NCBI RefSeq assembly: GCF_035944375.1
Contig: NZ_DASZBE010000007.1
Strand: one strand, 5' to 3'
DNA from: Allobosea sp035944375
Lineage (GTDB): Bacteria > Pseudomonadota > Alphaproteobacteria > Rhizobiales > Beijerinckiaceae
Length of the DNA stretch: 64,000 nt
Shown here one piece after another: positions 1-7,822 of the stretch. The notes under the pieces are model-generated. The model had not been told where the DNA came from. It was given only the letters and a program-made list of their open reading frames with translations, and ran no database searches. The translations under genes were made by a program, and so were the position numbers. Within the stretch, counting starts at the first letter, position 1. The number at the start of each line of letters is the position of its first letter.

Positions 1-960
1 GGCCGACATCTCGGCGTAGAGATCCTTGGTGTGCTTGTAGCTCGCCCGCAGGATGTCGTTGGGCAGCGGGCGCAGCTGCGCGCCACCGGCGATCAGCCGC
101 TTCAGGGCCGGCGGGTTGAGCGCATCGTATTTCGCCTGCATGTCGTGGCCGGAGGCCATCGCGCAGGTCTTGAGCACCTTCTGGTAGGTCGGGGGCAGGC
201 TGTTCCACTTCTCCAGATTGATGAAGAAGCTCAGTTCCGCGCAGCCGTCCCAGAAGCCGGGATAGTAGTAATAGGGCGCGACGCGGGCGAAGCCGAGCTT
301 CTCGTCGTCATAGGGGCCGACGAACTCGACCGCATCGAGCACGCCGCGCTCCAGCGCCGGGTAGATGTCGCCGGCGCCGAGCTGCTGCGGCACCACGCCC
401 ATCTTCTGCAGGACGTTGCCGCCCAGCCCGCCGATGCGCATCTTCAGGCCCTGGAGATCGGCCGCCGACTTGATCTCCTTGCGGAACCAGCCGCCCATCT
501 GCGCGCCGGTGTTGCCGGCCGGCAGGTTGTAGATGTTGAACTTCGAGTAGAACTCGTTGAGCAGTTCGAGGCCACCGGCATGGAACAGCCAGGCCTGCAT
601 CTGGCGGCTGTTGGGGCCCCAGGGAATGACCGTGCCGAAGGCGAAGGCGGTGTCCTTGCCGATATAGAAATAGGAGCCGGAATGGCCCATCTCGACCGTG
701 CCATTGGTCACGGCATCGGCCACCTGCAGAGCGGGGACGATCTCGCCGGCCGCGAAGACCTGGATCTTGAACTTGCCGTCGGTGACGGCCGAGACCGCTT
801 CCGAAAAATGGGTGCAGGCGCCGTAGAGCGTCTCCAGCGACTTCGGATAGCTCGACGCCAGGCGCCATGTCACGGTGGGCGTGCTCTGGGCGATCGCGGG
901 GGACGCAATGCCGGCCGCGGCGCCGAGGCCGGCGCCCTTCAAGAACAATCTGCGCTTCAT
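1..960 (-). CDS. TRAP transporter solute-binding protein, DctP family (C-terminus outside window)
   Basis: The visible 320 codons encode the periplasmic receptor of a tripartite ATP-independent (TRAP) transporter; the 3' end runs off the window. The protein opens with a twin-arginine-type signal (RRLFLKG, residues 3-9) and a hydrophobic run ending AIAQ near residue 25, so export through Tat is likely. The body shows DctP-family features: WRLASSYP after the signal and a run predicting a ligand-binding fold. It is the last visible gene of a minus-strand cluster with a 2-oxoacid reductase, a hydroxyacid oxidase and a MaoC protein, so a hydroxy- or oxo-acid ligand is plausible. The membrane subunits would lie outside the window. 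The ligand cannot be read from sequence. Confidence 0.88.
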   Translation of the reverse strand, partial: MKRRLFLKGAGLGAAAGIASPAIAQSTPTVTWRLASSYPKSLETLYGACTHFSEAVSAVTDGKFKIQVFAAGEIVPALQVADAVTNGTVEMGHSGSYFYIGKDTAFAFGTVIPWGPNSRQMQAWLFHAGGLELLNEFYSKFNIYNLPAGNTGAQMGGWFRKEIKSAADLQGLKMRIGGLGGNVLQKMGVVPQQLGAGDIYPALERGVLDAVEFVGPYDDEKLGFARVAPYYYYPGFWDGCAELSFFINLEKWNSLPPTYQKVLKTCAMASGHDMQAKYDALNPPALKRLIAGGAQLRPLPNDILRASYKHTKDLYAEMSA

Positions 961-1085
961 GGGTGTCGTTTCCTAACCGTCTTTTCTTGTGGCGCCGTCG
1001 CTGGCGTCGCGGAAGCTTGGCATGGTGGAGGCTGAGGGGACAACGCGCATGCGCGCATGACGGCCCGGCGGCCGACGGGCCTGCC

Positions 1086-1982
1086 TCAGGCGCCGGCACG
1101 CTCCTCCATCAGCTTGACCATCACCGTCAGCAGGCGGTTGGCCGGCGTCGCAATGCCGAGCCGCTCGCCAGTGCGCACGACATAGCCGTTGAGATGGTCG
1201 ATCTCGGTGCGCTTGCCGCGGGCGAGGTCCTGCGCCGTCGAGGAGGATTGCGCCGGCATGGCCGGGGCAAGCGCCAGGACGGTGTCGAGGATCTCGGGGC
1301 CGATGGCGATGCCGGCGGCCTGCGCCACTGCGCGGCATTCGGCGACGATGTCGGCCATGCTGGCGCGCACGCCCTCGACCGCGATCATCCGGCCATAGGG
1401 AAGCTGCGGGATGGCGGAGAGGGCGTTGTAGGCGCAGTTGACGATCAGCTTGGTCCAGAGCGCGCCGATGACGCTTTCCGAGACCTCGGTGGGGATGCCG
1501 GCCTGGCCGAAGCTCGCGGCGATGGCGGCGCTGGTCGCGCCGGGGCCGATGACCAGCTCGCCGCGCCCGTGATGACGGACATGGCCGGGTCCGGGCATCT
1601 CGACGGCGACATAGACCGCGGCCGAGATCACCGGGCGGCCGAGCACCTCCCGCAGGCGCTGGGCATTGTCGACGCCGTTCTGCAGGCTCAGGATCGTGGC
1701 GTTGGTTGCGAGGTGGGGCGCGATGGCGCGGCCGGCCTCTTCGGTATCGCCCGACTTCACGCAGACCAGGACGATGTCGGCGCCGGCGACGCCTGAGGGT
1801 TCGGTCGTGGCCGTGACCTCGAGCCTTTCGGTCGTCCCTCTGGCCTCGAAGACGAGGCCGTGCCGCTCGATCGCCTGGACATGCGGGGGCCGGGCGATCA
1901 GCGTCACGCCATGACCGGCGCGGGCCAGCATGGCGCCGTAGTAGCAGCCGACGCCGCCGGCCCCCATGATCGCGATGGTCAT
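1086..1982 (-). CDS. 2-dehydropantoate 2-reductase family protein
   Basis: A 298-residue member of the ketopantoate reductase (PanE/ApbA) family, which reduces 2-oxoacids with NADPH. The N-terminus carries the dinucleotide motif GAGGVG (residues 7-12), followed by CVKSGDT (K76) and LQNGV near 100-104. The C-terminal helical domain has KLIVNCAYN, with K178 and N182 matching the family's catalytic lysine and substrate asparagine. The start overlaps the stop of the upstream hydroxyacid oxidase gene by 4 bases, which suggests translational coupling. Because it sits in a catabolic-looking cluster, it may be a paralogue acting on another 2-oxoacid rather than the housekeeping PanE of pantothenate synthesis. 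Confidence 0.85.
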   Translation of the reverse strand: MTIAIMGAGGVGCYYGAMLARAGHGVTLIARPPHVQAIERHGLVFEARGTTERLEVTATTEPSGVAGADIVLVCVKSGDTEEAGRAIAPHLATNATILSLQNGVDNAQRLREVLGRPVISAAVYVAVEMPGPGHVRHHGRGELVIGPGATSAAIAASFGQAGIPTEVSESVIGALWTKLIVNCAYNALSAIPQLPYGRMIAVEGVRASMADIVAECRAVAQAAGIAIGPEILDTVLALAPAMPAQSSSTAQDLARGKRTEIDHLNGYVVRTGERLGIATPANRLLTVMVKLMEERAGA

Positions 1983-3139
1983 CGGTTGGCTCCCTGCCTC
2001 GGCCAGAGATGGTCGCTGCCGAGTTCGGTGGGATCGGCGCAGCCGAGATGGATCTGCGTGTTGAGGAGTTCCGCCCGCAGGATGTCGATGATCGCCTTGG
2101 GGCCGTCGGACAGTCCGAGCGCGGCGACGGCGAAGAGAAAGGGTCGCCCGAGCAGCACGAAGTCGGCGCCACAGGCGAGGCTGCGGGCGATGTCGTCGCC
2201 GGTGCGCACGCCGCTGTCCAGGATCAGCTTGAGACGGTCGCCGCAGGCCTCGCGGATGCGCGGCAGCACCTCGATCGAGGACGGCGCGGAATCGAGCTGG
2301 CGCCCGCCATGGTTGGAGACGACGATGCCGTCGGCGCCGAGGCGCTCGGCCCGCAGCGCATCCTGCGGGTTGAGGATGCCCTTGATCACGAGATGATGCG
2401 GCCAGGCCTTGCGGATCGCTTCGATGCGCCCCCAGTCGAGCGCGGGGCAGGAGAGCTGCCGCGAGACGAATTCGGCATGGGCGAGGCCGCTCAGCGACCC
2501 CTTGTTCTCGACGAAGTTCGCCATGCCCGGCCGTTCGCCGCGCGCGGCCCGCCAGAGCCAGCCGGGGTGGCGTGCGACGTCCAGGATGGTGGCGAGCGAG
2601 GGCTTCAGCGGGATGGCGAGCCCGTTGGTCAGGTCGCGCACGCGCCGTGCGGGCACGGGGATGTCGATGGTGACGACGAGTGTCGTCACACCGGCCTTCA
2701 GCGCCCGCTGCATCAGCCCGGCGGCGATGGTCTCGTCGGCGCCCGGGTAGAGCTGGAACCAGAGATTGTCCTGGGCGATGCCGGCGATGGTCTCGATCGA
2801 GGTCGTTGCGGCGGTGGAGAGGGTGTAGGGGATGTTCTGCGCCCTGGCCGCGGCGGCGAGCGCGCGGTCAGTCCCGGGGCAGACGAGATCGGCGAAGCCC
2901 ATGGGCGCGATGCCGAAGGGGGCGTCATAGCGGCGGCCGAAGAGCGTGACTTCGGTATGGGCGGCGGCGCAGTCGCGCAGGGCCTGCGGCATCAGCGCGA
3001 TCTCGCCGAAGCGCGCCCGGTTGCGTGTCACCGCCTGTTCGGCGCCGGCGCCGCCCTCGATGAAGTCGTAGACCGCGCGGGGCAGGCGTTTGCGGGCGCG
3101 CGCCGCCATCTGGGCCGTGCTGAAGATGCGGGTTGCCAT
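1979..3139 (-). CDS. FMN-dependent alpha-hydroxy acid oxidase/dehydrogenase
   Basis: A 386-residue flavoprotein of the LldD / glycolate oxidase / mandelate dehydrogenase family, which oxidises L-2-hydroxyacids to 2-oxoacids. The signature SNHGGRQLD spans residues 275-283, with H277 as the expected catalytic base. Y24 in AVYDFIEGGA and K253 are conserved active-site or FMN positions. PMGFADLVCPGTD near 79-91 is the usual FMN-binding strand. It is translationally coupled to the downstream ketopantoate-reductase-like gene. Substrate (lactate, mandelate, glycolate or other) is not decidable from sequence. Confidence 0.88.
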   Translation of the reverse strand: MATRIFSTAQMAARARKRLPRAVYDFIEGGAGAEQAVTRNRARFGEIALMPQALRDCAAAHTEVTLFGRRYDAPFGIAPMGFADLVCPGTDRALAAAARAQNIPYTLSTAATTSIETIAGIAQDNLWFQLYPGADETIAAGLMQRALKAGVTTLVVTIDIPVPARRVRDLTNGLAIPLKPSLATILDVARHPGWLWRAARGERPGMANFVENKGSLSGLAHAEFVSRQLSCPALDWGRIEAIRKAWPHHLVIKGILNPQDALRAERLGADGIVVSNHGGRQLDSAPSSIEVLPRIREACGDRLKLILDSGVRTGDDIARSLACGADFVLLGRPFLFAVAALGLSDGPKAIIDILRAELLNTQIHLGCADPTELGSDHLWPRQGANR

Positions 3140-3274
3140 TGCGGACGGCTCTCCTTGGCGGTTTCCTGCGGGCCACTCTGCGGCGACCTCGCGCGCCTTG
3201 CCTACAGGGTGAGGCCCGCGCTCAAAAGCGCCACCGTTGCGCGGGGCACCGGCGAAGGAAGCAGGGCGGCTCGC

Positions 3275-4288
3275 TCAGCCCGGCTTGCGCTCGACGAAGA
3301 CGCAGCCGTCGAAGCTGAAGACCTCCTCGCCGTTCTGGTTCACGCCGGTGTTGCGGTGGAAGAACAGGCCCCATTGCGGGCGCGAGGTGCTGGCGCGTTT
3401 GTCGGTGACCTCGGAATGGTAGGTGATGCGGTCTCCGGCGAAGACGGGCCGCGTCCAGCGCAGGTTCTTGAAGCCGGGCGAGGGGCCGAGCCGCGGCGCG
3501 TGGCCGGGCCCGAAGGCTGCGAGCTGGCGGCGGCGATGCGTGACCATGGTCGCCATCCAGACCGAGGCCGTGTGCCAGCCTGAAGCCGCGAGCCGGCCGA
3601 AGGAGGAGGCCGCGGCGGCCGTCTCGTCCATGTGGAAGGGCTGCGGATCGAAGGCGCGGGCGAAGGCGACGATCTCGTCAGCCGTGAAGACCGTGCTGCC
3701 GAGCTCGAAGCGGTCGCCGATCGCGATGTCCTCGAAGAAGCGCGCGGCCGGCGTCGGCTTGGCCGGCGGATCGATCGGGGAGGGCGAGGCGGGCGGCACG
3801 TAGAGCGGCGGGTGAGCCAGCCAGTCGCCCGCGGGCTGCAGGGCGGCGACGCCGCGCCGACCGAACATGATCCAGTTGGCCTGCTCCAGCACCGCCTCAT
3901 CGCGCTGGTTCAACAGCTCGAGCTTGAAGCGGACGAGGCCCATCTCAGGGCGCGAGCGCGAGGGCTTGATCTCGATGACGGTGCGGCGGCCGTGGAGCGT
4001 ATCGCCCGGCTGGACCGGGCGCAGCCATTTCACCTCCTCGACGCCGGGCGCGCCCATCCCTGAGGAGTTGAGCAGGAAGCTCTGCGCCATCAGCCGCATC
4101 AGGATCGAGCAGCTGTGCCAGCCCGAGGCGATCAGCGTGCCGACGAAGCTCGCCTTCGCCTTGTGCGGATCGACGTGAAAATCCTGCGCATCGAAGCGCG
4201 AGGCGAAGGCGACGATGTCTCCTTCTGCGACCGCGAGACTGCCCATAGGCACCGTCTCGCCGACAATGAAGTCCTCGAAAAACAGCAT
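3275..4288 (-). CDS. MaoC family dehydratase with two hotdog domains
   Basis: A 337-residue protein with two tandem MaoC-like hotdog domains, the fold of (R)-specific enoyl-CoA hydratases. Each half carries the hydratase-type segment: FDAQDFHVD at residues 32-40 and FDPQPFHMD in the second half, each followed by an AASGWH-type segment. I chose the ATG at 4288 (MLFFEDF) because an upstream in-frame extension would lie inside ychF and has no family similarity. The gene follows ychF by 16 bases, an arrangement I recall as common in Rhizobiales. The acyl-CoA substrate is unknown. Confidence 0.85.
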   Translation of the reverse strand: MLFFEDFIVGETVPMGSLAVAEGDIVAFASRFDAQDFHVDPHKAKASFVGTLIASGWHSCSILMRLMAQSFLLNSSGMGAPGVEEVKWLRPVQPGDTLHGRRTVIEIKPSRSRPEMGLVRFKLELLNQRDEAVLEQANWIMFGRRGVAALQPAGDWLAHPPLYVPPASPSPIDPPAKPTPAARFFEDIAIGDRFELGSTVFTADEIVAFARAFDPQPFHMDETAAAASSFGRLAASGWHTASVWMATMVTHRRRQLAAFGPGHAPRLGPSPGFKNLRWTRPVFAGDRITYHSEVTDKRASTSRPQWGLFFHRNTGVNQNGEEVFSFDGCVFVERKPG

Positions 4289-4304
4289 CGCCGTTGGCGC
4301 CCGT

Positions 4305-5402
4305 TCAGTTGGCGAAGCGGAAATGCAGCACGTCGCCGTCGGCGACGACGTATTCCTTGCCTTCGAGGCGGAACTTGCCGGCCTCGCGCGCGCCGCTCTC
4401 GCCCTTGTGGGCGATGTAGTCGTCATAGGCGATGGTCTCGGCGCGGATATAGCCCTTCTCGAAGTCGCTGTGGATCACGCCGGCGGCGGCGGGACCCTTG
4501 GTGCCCTTCTCGATGGTCCAGGCGCGCGCCTCCTTCGGCCCCACCGTGAAATAGGTGACGAGGTGGAGCAGGGCGTAGCCGGCGCGGATGACGCGGTTCA
4601 GGCCCGGCTCCTCCAGGCCGACGGCCTCGAGATAGTCCTTCTGGTCGGCGGCCGGCAGGACGGCGATCTCGCTCTCGATCTTGGCGGAGACGACGACGGC
4701 GACGGCGTTCTCTTCCGCCGCCCGGGCCTTCACCTGCTCGGAGAAGGCGTTGCCCTTGTCGGCGGCGGCCTCTTCGACATTGCAGACATATAGGACGGGC
4801 TTGGAGGAGAGCAGGCCGAGCGTTTCGAAGGCCTTGCGCTCGTCGGCGGCGACCTGGACGAGGCGGGCCGGCTTGCCCTCGCGCAGCAGCACGAGGCAGC
4901 GGTTCATCAGCTCGGCGAGTTCCTTGGCCTCCTTGTCGCCGGTCTTGGCCTTCTTCTCCAGCGGCAGGACGCGCTTCTCGAGGCTTTCGAGATCGGCCAG
5001 CATCAGCTCGGTCTCGATGATCTCGATGTCGTTGATCGGCGCGACCTTGCCCTCGACATGGGTGATGTCGCCATCCTCGAAGCAGCGCACAACATGGGCG
5101 ATGGCGTCGCATTCGCGGATGTTGGCGAGAAACTGGTTGCCCAGCCCTTCGCCCTTCGAGGCGCCGCGGACGAGGCCGGCGATGTCGACGAAGGTCAGCC
5201 GCGTCGGGATGATCTCCTTGGAGCCTGCGATGGCGGCGAGCTTCTCCAGTCGGGGATCAGGCACCGCGACGTCGCCGACATTGGGCTCGATCGTGCAGAA
5301 CGGGTAGTTCGCCGCCTGGGCGGCTGCCGTCTGCGTCAGCGCGTTGAAGAGGGTCGACTTGCCGACATTCGGCAGGCCGACGATACCGCATTTGAAACCC
5401 AT
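4305..5402 (-). CDS. ychF: Redox-regulated ATPase YchF (OLA1 family)
   Basis: A 365-residue OBG-family P-loop protein of the usual YchF length. The Walker A motif GLPNVGKST is at residues 9-17. The usual guanine-specifying NKxD is replaced by NVEE (in LYVCNVEEA), the known reason YchF/OLA1 prefers ATP over GTP. A coiled-coil insertion and a C-terminal TGS domain (ending VADGDVLHFRFAN) complete the family layout. YchF binds ribosomes and is tied to oxidative-stress responses in other bacteria. It is preceded by a PIN/antitoxin pair 9 bases upstream rather than by pth. Confidence 0.97.
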   Translation of the reverse strand: MGFKCGIVGLPNVGKSTLFNALTQTAAAQAANYPFCTIEPNVGDVAVPDPRLEKLAAIAGSKEIIPTRLTFVDIAGLVRGASKGEGLGNQFLANIRECDAIAHVVRCFEDGDITHVEGKVAPINDIEIIETELMLADLESLEKRVLPLEKKAKTGDKEAKELAELMNRCLVLLREGKPARLVQVAADERKAFETLGLLSSKPVLYVCNVEEAAADKGNAFSEQVKARAAEENAVAVVVSAKIESEIAVLPAADQKDYLEAVGLEEPGLNRVIRAGYALLHLVTYFTVGPKEARAWTIEKGTKGPAAAGVIHSDFEKGYIRAETIAYDDYIAHKGESGAREAGKFRLEGKEYVVADGDVLHFRFAN

Positions 5403-5411
5403 GGTGGTCTT

Positions 5412-5858
5412 TCAGTCTCGGAGCGTGAAATCGCCGGGGAGGGCAATGAACGGATTGACGATGGTGATGCCGTTTACGACGTGACCATGCCGCATGTCTT
5501 CACTGAGGAAGTGGGAACACCCCAAATTCTGCGCAGCGGCCAGTAGCACGCAATCGAACCATTGATAGCCTGCTGCCTCGCGAATCTGCCAGGCGTCCGT
5601 CAGTGTCTCGCAATCAATCGGCGTGTCGCCCCAGATCCTCAGGCCTTCGGCGTCGGCTCTCACGGCTTCCACATCGATATGCGGAAGCTTACGAAGCGCG
5701 ACGTGACAGAATTCGTTGATGACCTGCAGGTTGATCACCGGCGGCTTCATCTCGATCAGCGCGTTCAGCCAGATTTTCGCGCGCTCCTGCTTCTGCCTCG
5801 CGCCCGGATCCCGGCTGTAGATCAGCACGTTCGTGTCGAGAAAGAAGGTGCTCGTCAT
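5412..5858 (-). CDS. PIN-domain ribonuclease toxin (VapC-like)
   Basis: A 148-residue PIN-domain protein. The N-terminal FFLDTNVLIYS supplies the first metal-binding aspartate (D8), VINEF gives the conserved glutamate, and WFDCVLLAAAQNLGCSHFLSED gives the later acidic residues. PIN toxins of type II modules cleave RNA and are held inactive by the antitoxin encoded just upstream. The ATG lies inside the reading frame of that antitoxin, so the two are translationally linked. The stop is 9 bases from the ychF start. Confidence 0.85.
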   Translation of the reverse strand: MTSTFFLDTNVLIYSRDPGARQKQERAKIWLNALIEMKPPVINLQVINEFCHVALRKLPHIDVEAVRADAEGLRIWGDTPIDCETLTDAWQIREAAGYQWFDCVLLAAAQNLGCSHFLSEDMRHGHVVNGITIVNPFIALPGDFTLRD

Positions 5859-6078
5859 ACAACTCAGTCCGGGAAGGGAGTTTGCCGTTTTCGTCCGACA
5901 GCGGCAGAGGAGGCCCGGCGAGGAACCTGTCGAGCGCTTCGCGCTGGCTGATCGTCCGGCCCACGCGCCGTTCGAGGAGTTCGGTCACGAATTTCGACAT
6001 GCTCTTGCCTTCCCGCGCCGCTGCCACGCGCAGACGCGACAGCGTCTCGTCAGGAAGTGTCACCGTCAAATTCTTCAT
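5689..6078 (-). CDS. Ribbon-helix-helix type antitoxin with out-of-frame extension over the toxin gene
   Basis: The first roughly 80 residues look like a normal VapB-type antitoxin: an N-terminal MKNLTVTLPDETLSRLRV strand-helix DNA-binding part, then a toxin-binding tail ending LPSRTELYDEHLL. As I recall, relatives stop about there, close to the toxin start. Here the frame stays open for a further 48 or so residues of charged, low-complexity sequence read out of frame with the PIN gene, so the annotated overlap is about 170 bases. Either the natural stop was lost or the extension is a real long tail. The functional core is residues 1-80. Confidence 0.7.
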   Translation of the reverse strand: MKNLTVTLPDETLSRLRVAAAREGKSMSKFVTELLERRVGRTISQREALDRFLAGPPLPLSDENGKLPSRTELYDEHLLSRHERADLQPGSGREAEAGARENLAERADRDEAAGDQPAGHQRILSRRAS

Positions 6079-6178
6079 CTCATACCAACCTCGCGGCAGT
6101 CCAACATCGTGTTTCCGTGTTTTCGTGTCAATAATCCGGGCTGTGGTCGACCGTACGAACGTCCGTGGCGGTCTGATA

Positions 6179-6365
6179 TCCTTTGGCGCAAGATGGACGC
6201 TGACGATCCCGCCCGAAACAACACCATAGAGGCGGCCCAGCCGAAGCGAGCGAGCTTAAGCCGGGGGCGCAGGTGATCATGAGCGCGACGCAACTGGCCG
6301 ATGAGGGCGACCATTCGGCCAGCCGCGTGACGCTCGCCAGGCCCGGCGCGCAACTGCCCTACTGA
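6179..6365 (+). pseudogene. Decayed C-terminal remnant of a small exported-protein gene
   Basis: On the plus strand, one frame reads WTLTIPPETTP and then hits TAG. After a frame change the sequence continues ASELKPGAQVIMSATQLAD and later SRVTLARPGAQLPY with a stop at 6363-6365. This order (PPxTP, then SELKPGA, then a basic-rich VTVxR tail) matches the end of a family of roughly 200-residue exported rhizobial proteins, from memory. No start or N-terminal part is visible, so it is best read as a frameshifted relic. It lies between pth and the toxin-antitoxin pair. The match is recall, not a search. Confidence 0.4.
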
Positions 6366-6371
6366 ACGGCC

Positions 6372-6983
6372 TCAGTCCGTCTTCTCGCCCAGCCGCTTCA
6401 CGGCGCCGTGGCGGTGCGCCTCCATGAAGAGATGCACCTTGTTCTGGAAGCCGGCGTCGTCGTGCTTCGCCAGCAGCTCGGCGTTGTCGGCGCAGGCGGT
6501 GCAGAGATCCTCGACCCAGGCCCCCTCCGCCTTGCCGAAATCGTTCAGCACATAGGCGTGGACGAGCTCCTTCAGGCCGGGATGGCCGATGCCCATGCGG
6601 ACGCGGCGGTAGTCGTTGCCGATCGCGGCCGTGGTCGAGCGCAGGCCGTTATGGCCGGCATTGCCGCCGCCGAGCTTCACCCGCAGCTTGGCGGGGGCAA
6701 GGTCGAGCTCGTCATGGAAGACGACGACGTCGGCGGGCGCGACCTTGAAGAAGCGCGCCGCCTCGCCGATCGCGCGGCCGGATTCGTTCATGTAGGTCTG
6801 CGGCTTCAGCAGGACGACCTTCTCGGTCCCGATCGTCGCCTCGCAGGCCTCGGCCTGGAAGCGGCCGCGCCAGGGCGAGGCGCGATGCGCGCGTGCGATG
6901 GCGTCCAGCGCCATGAAGCCGATATTGTGCCGGTTGCGGGCATAGCGCGCGCCGGGATTGCCGAGCCCTGCGAAGATCAGCAT
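6372..6983 (-). CDS. pth: Peptidyl-tRNA hydrolase
   Basis: A 203-residue Pth that recycles peptidyl-tRNAs dropped by the ribosome. The N-terminus MLIFAGLGNPG is typical. H19 in RHNIGF is the catalytic histidine, FHDELDL carries the conserved aspartate, and GGGNAGHNGLRS is the substrate-binding loop. It lies just downstream of rplY with a hairpin terminator between them, the common rplY-pth order of alphaproteobacteria. Length matches the family, and the ATG start is unambiguous. Confidence 0.97.
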   Translation of the reverse strand: MLIFAGLGNPGARYARNRHNIGFMALDAIARAHRASPWRGRFQAEACEATIGTEKVVLLKPQTYMNESGRAIGEAARFFKVAPADVVVFHDELDLAPAKLRVKLGGGNAGHNGLRSTTAAIGNDYRRVRMGIGHPGLKELVHAYVLNDFGKAEGAWVEDLCTACADNAELLAKHDDAGFQNKVHLFMEAHRHGAVKRLGEKTD

Positions 6984-7005
6984 GACGATGATCGTCCCTC
7001 ACGGC

Positions 7006-7030
7006 AAAACGGCCGGGAAGCCCCGGCCGT
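7006..7030 (-). terminator. Intrinsic terminator downstream of rplY
   Basis: On the minus strand a 9-bp perfect stem, ACGGCCGGG pairing with CCCGGCCGT, closes a 4-base loop and is followed by TTTT. It starts about 43 bases after the rplY stop and ends before the pth start, so it should end or reduce read-through from rplY into pth. Confidence 0.75.
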
Positions 7031-7073
7031 TCGCATTGTCTGTGATGGCGAGATGCCGGACGAAAAAGCCCAA

Positions 7074-7682
7074 TCAGGCCTTCGCGGCCTCGGCCTCGGC
7101 AGCCTCGTCGGCCTCTTCCACCATCGGCGGGACGATGGTGACGATGGTGGCGTCCGAGCCGACCGTGAGCTTGGCGCCCTTCGGCAGCTTGATCACGCTC
7201 GCCTCGAGGGCATCGCCGATCTCGAGACCGGCCACCGAGACCTCGAAGGCCTCCGGAATGTTCTCGGGCTCGACGGTGATCTCGAGCGAATGCTCGACGA
7301 TCTGCACCAGACCGCCGTTCTTCACGCCCGGGCTCGACTCCTGGCCGACGACATGGATCGGAACCTCGACCGTCACCGTCTGGCCCGCGGCGACGCGCAG
7401 GAAGTCGACATGGATCGGGAAGTCCTTGACCGGGTCGAGCTGGTAGTCGCGCGGGATCACGCGCTGCTTCTTGCCGTCGACGCTGATTTCGAACAGCGTG
7501 GTCAGGAAATGGCCGCCATAGATCAGGAGGCGGGTCTTGTTGGCGTCGAGCGCGATGGCTTCGGGAGCGGCGCCCCCGCCATAAATGACGGCGGGTGTCT
7601 GGCCTTGACGACGAACTGCACGGGCGGCCCCCTTGCCGACCTGTGCGCGCGCCGAAGCCTCGATTTGCTTCACGGCGGTCAT
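7074..7682 (-). CDS. rplY: 50S ribosomal protein L25 / general stress protein Ctc
   Basis: A 202-residue long-form L25 (Ctc type). The N-terminal beta-barrel domain, starting MTAVKQIEASARAQVGKG with the GKGAARAVRRQG segment, binds 5S rRNA. The C-terminal domain ends in an acidic alanine-rich tail (EEADEAAEAEAAKA), as in many alphaproteobacteria. I chose the ATG at 7682 because it fits the family start and has an AAGGA ribosome-binding site 9 bases upstream. The longer open frame upstream has no similarity and contains a terminator hairpin. Confidence 0.96.
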   Translation of the reverse strand: MTAVKQIEASARAQVGKGAARAVRRQGQTPAVIYGGGAAPEAIALDANKTRLLIYGGHFLTTLFEISVDGKKQRVIPRDYQLDPVKDFPIHVDFLRVAAGQTVTVEVPIHVVGQESSPGVKNGGLVQIVEHSLEITVEPENIPEAFEVSVAGLEIGDALEASVIKLPKGAKLTVGSDATIVTIVPPMVEEADEAAEAEAAKA

Positions 7683-7701
7683 GGTTTTGAATCCTTGCTT
7701 G

Positions 7702-7729
7702 AAAAAACAAGGCCGCCAGCAGGCGGCCT
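7702..7729 (-). terminator. Terminator or attenuator in the rplY leader
   Basis: On the minus strand an 8-bp perfect stem, AGGCCGCC with GGCGGCCT, has a 4-base loop and is followed by TTGTTTTTTC. Its U-run ends only about 20 bases before the rplY start codon and 6 bases before its ribosome-binding site. It may simply end the upstream GGDEF-EAL transcript. Since no promoter fits between it and rplY, it could also be a transcription attenuator for rplY. Confidence 0.75.
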
Positions 7730-7822
7730 CTTTGCGGTTCGGCGTCCGTGCCTCCAAGGGTGTCAGTCGGACGCTGGCAGGCTCATAAGCGAAAATAACC
7801 GCGATCTCAAGCCCGCGATGCG

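Noticed and set aside
6075..6353. 92-codon minus-strand frame upstream of the first antitoxin gene
   Set aside because: No family features, and it overlaps the decayed plus-strand remnant; more likely chance.
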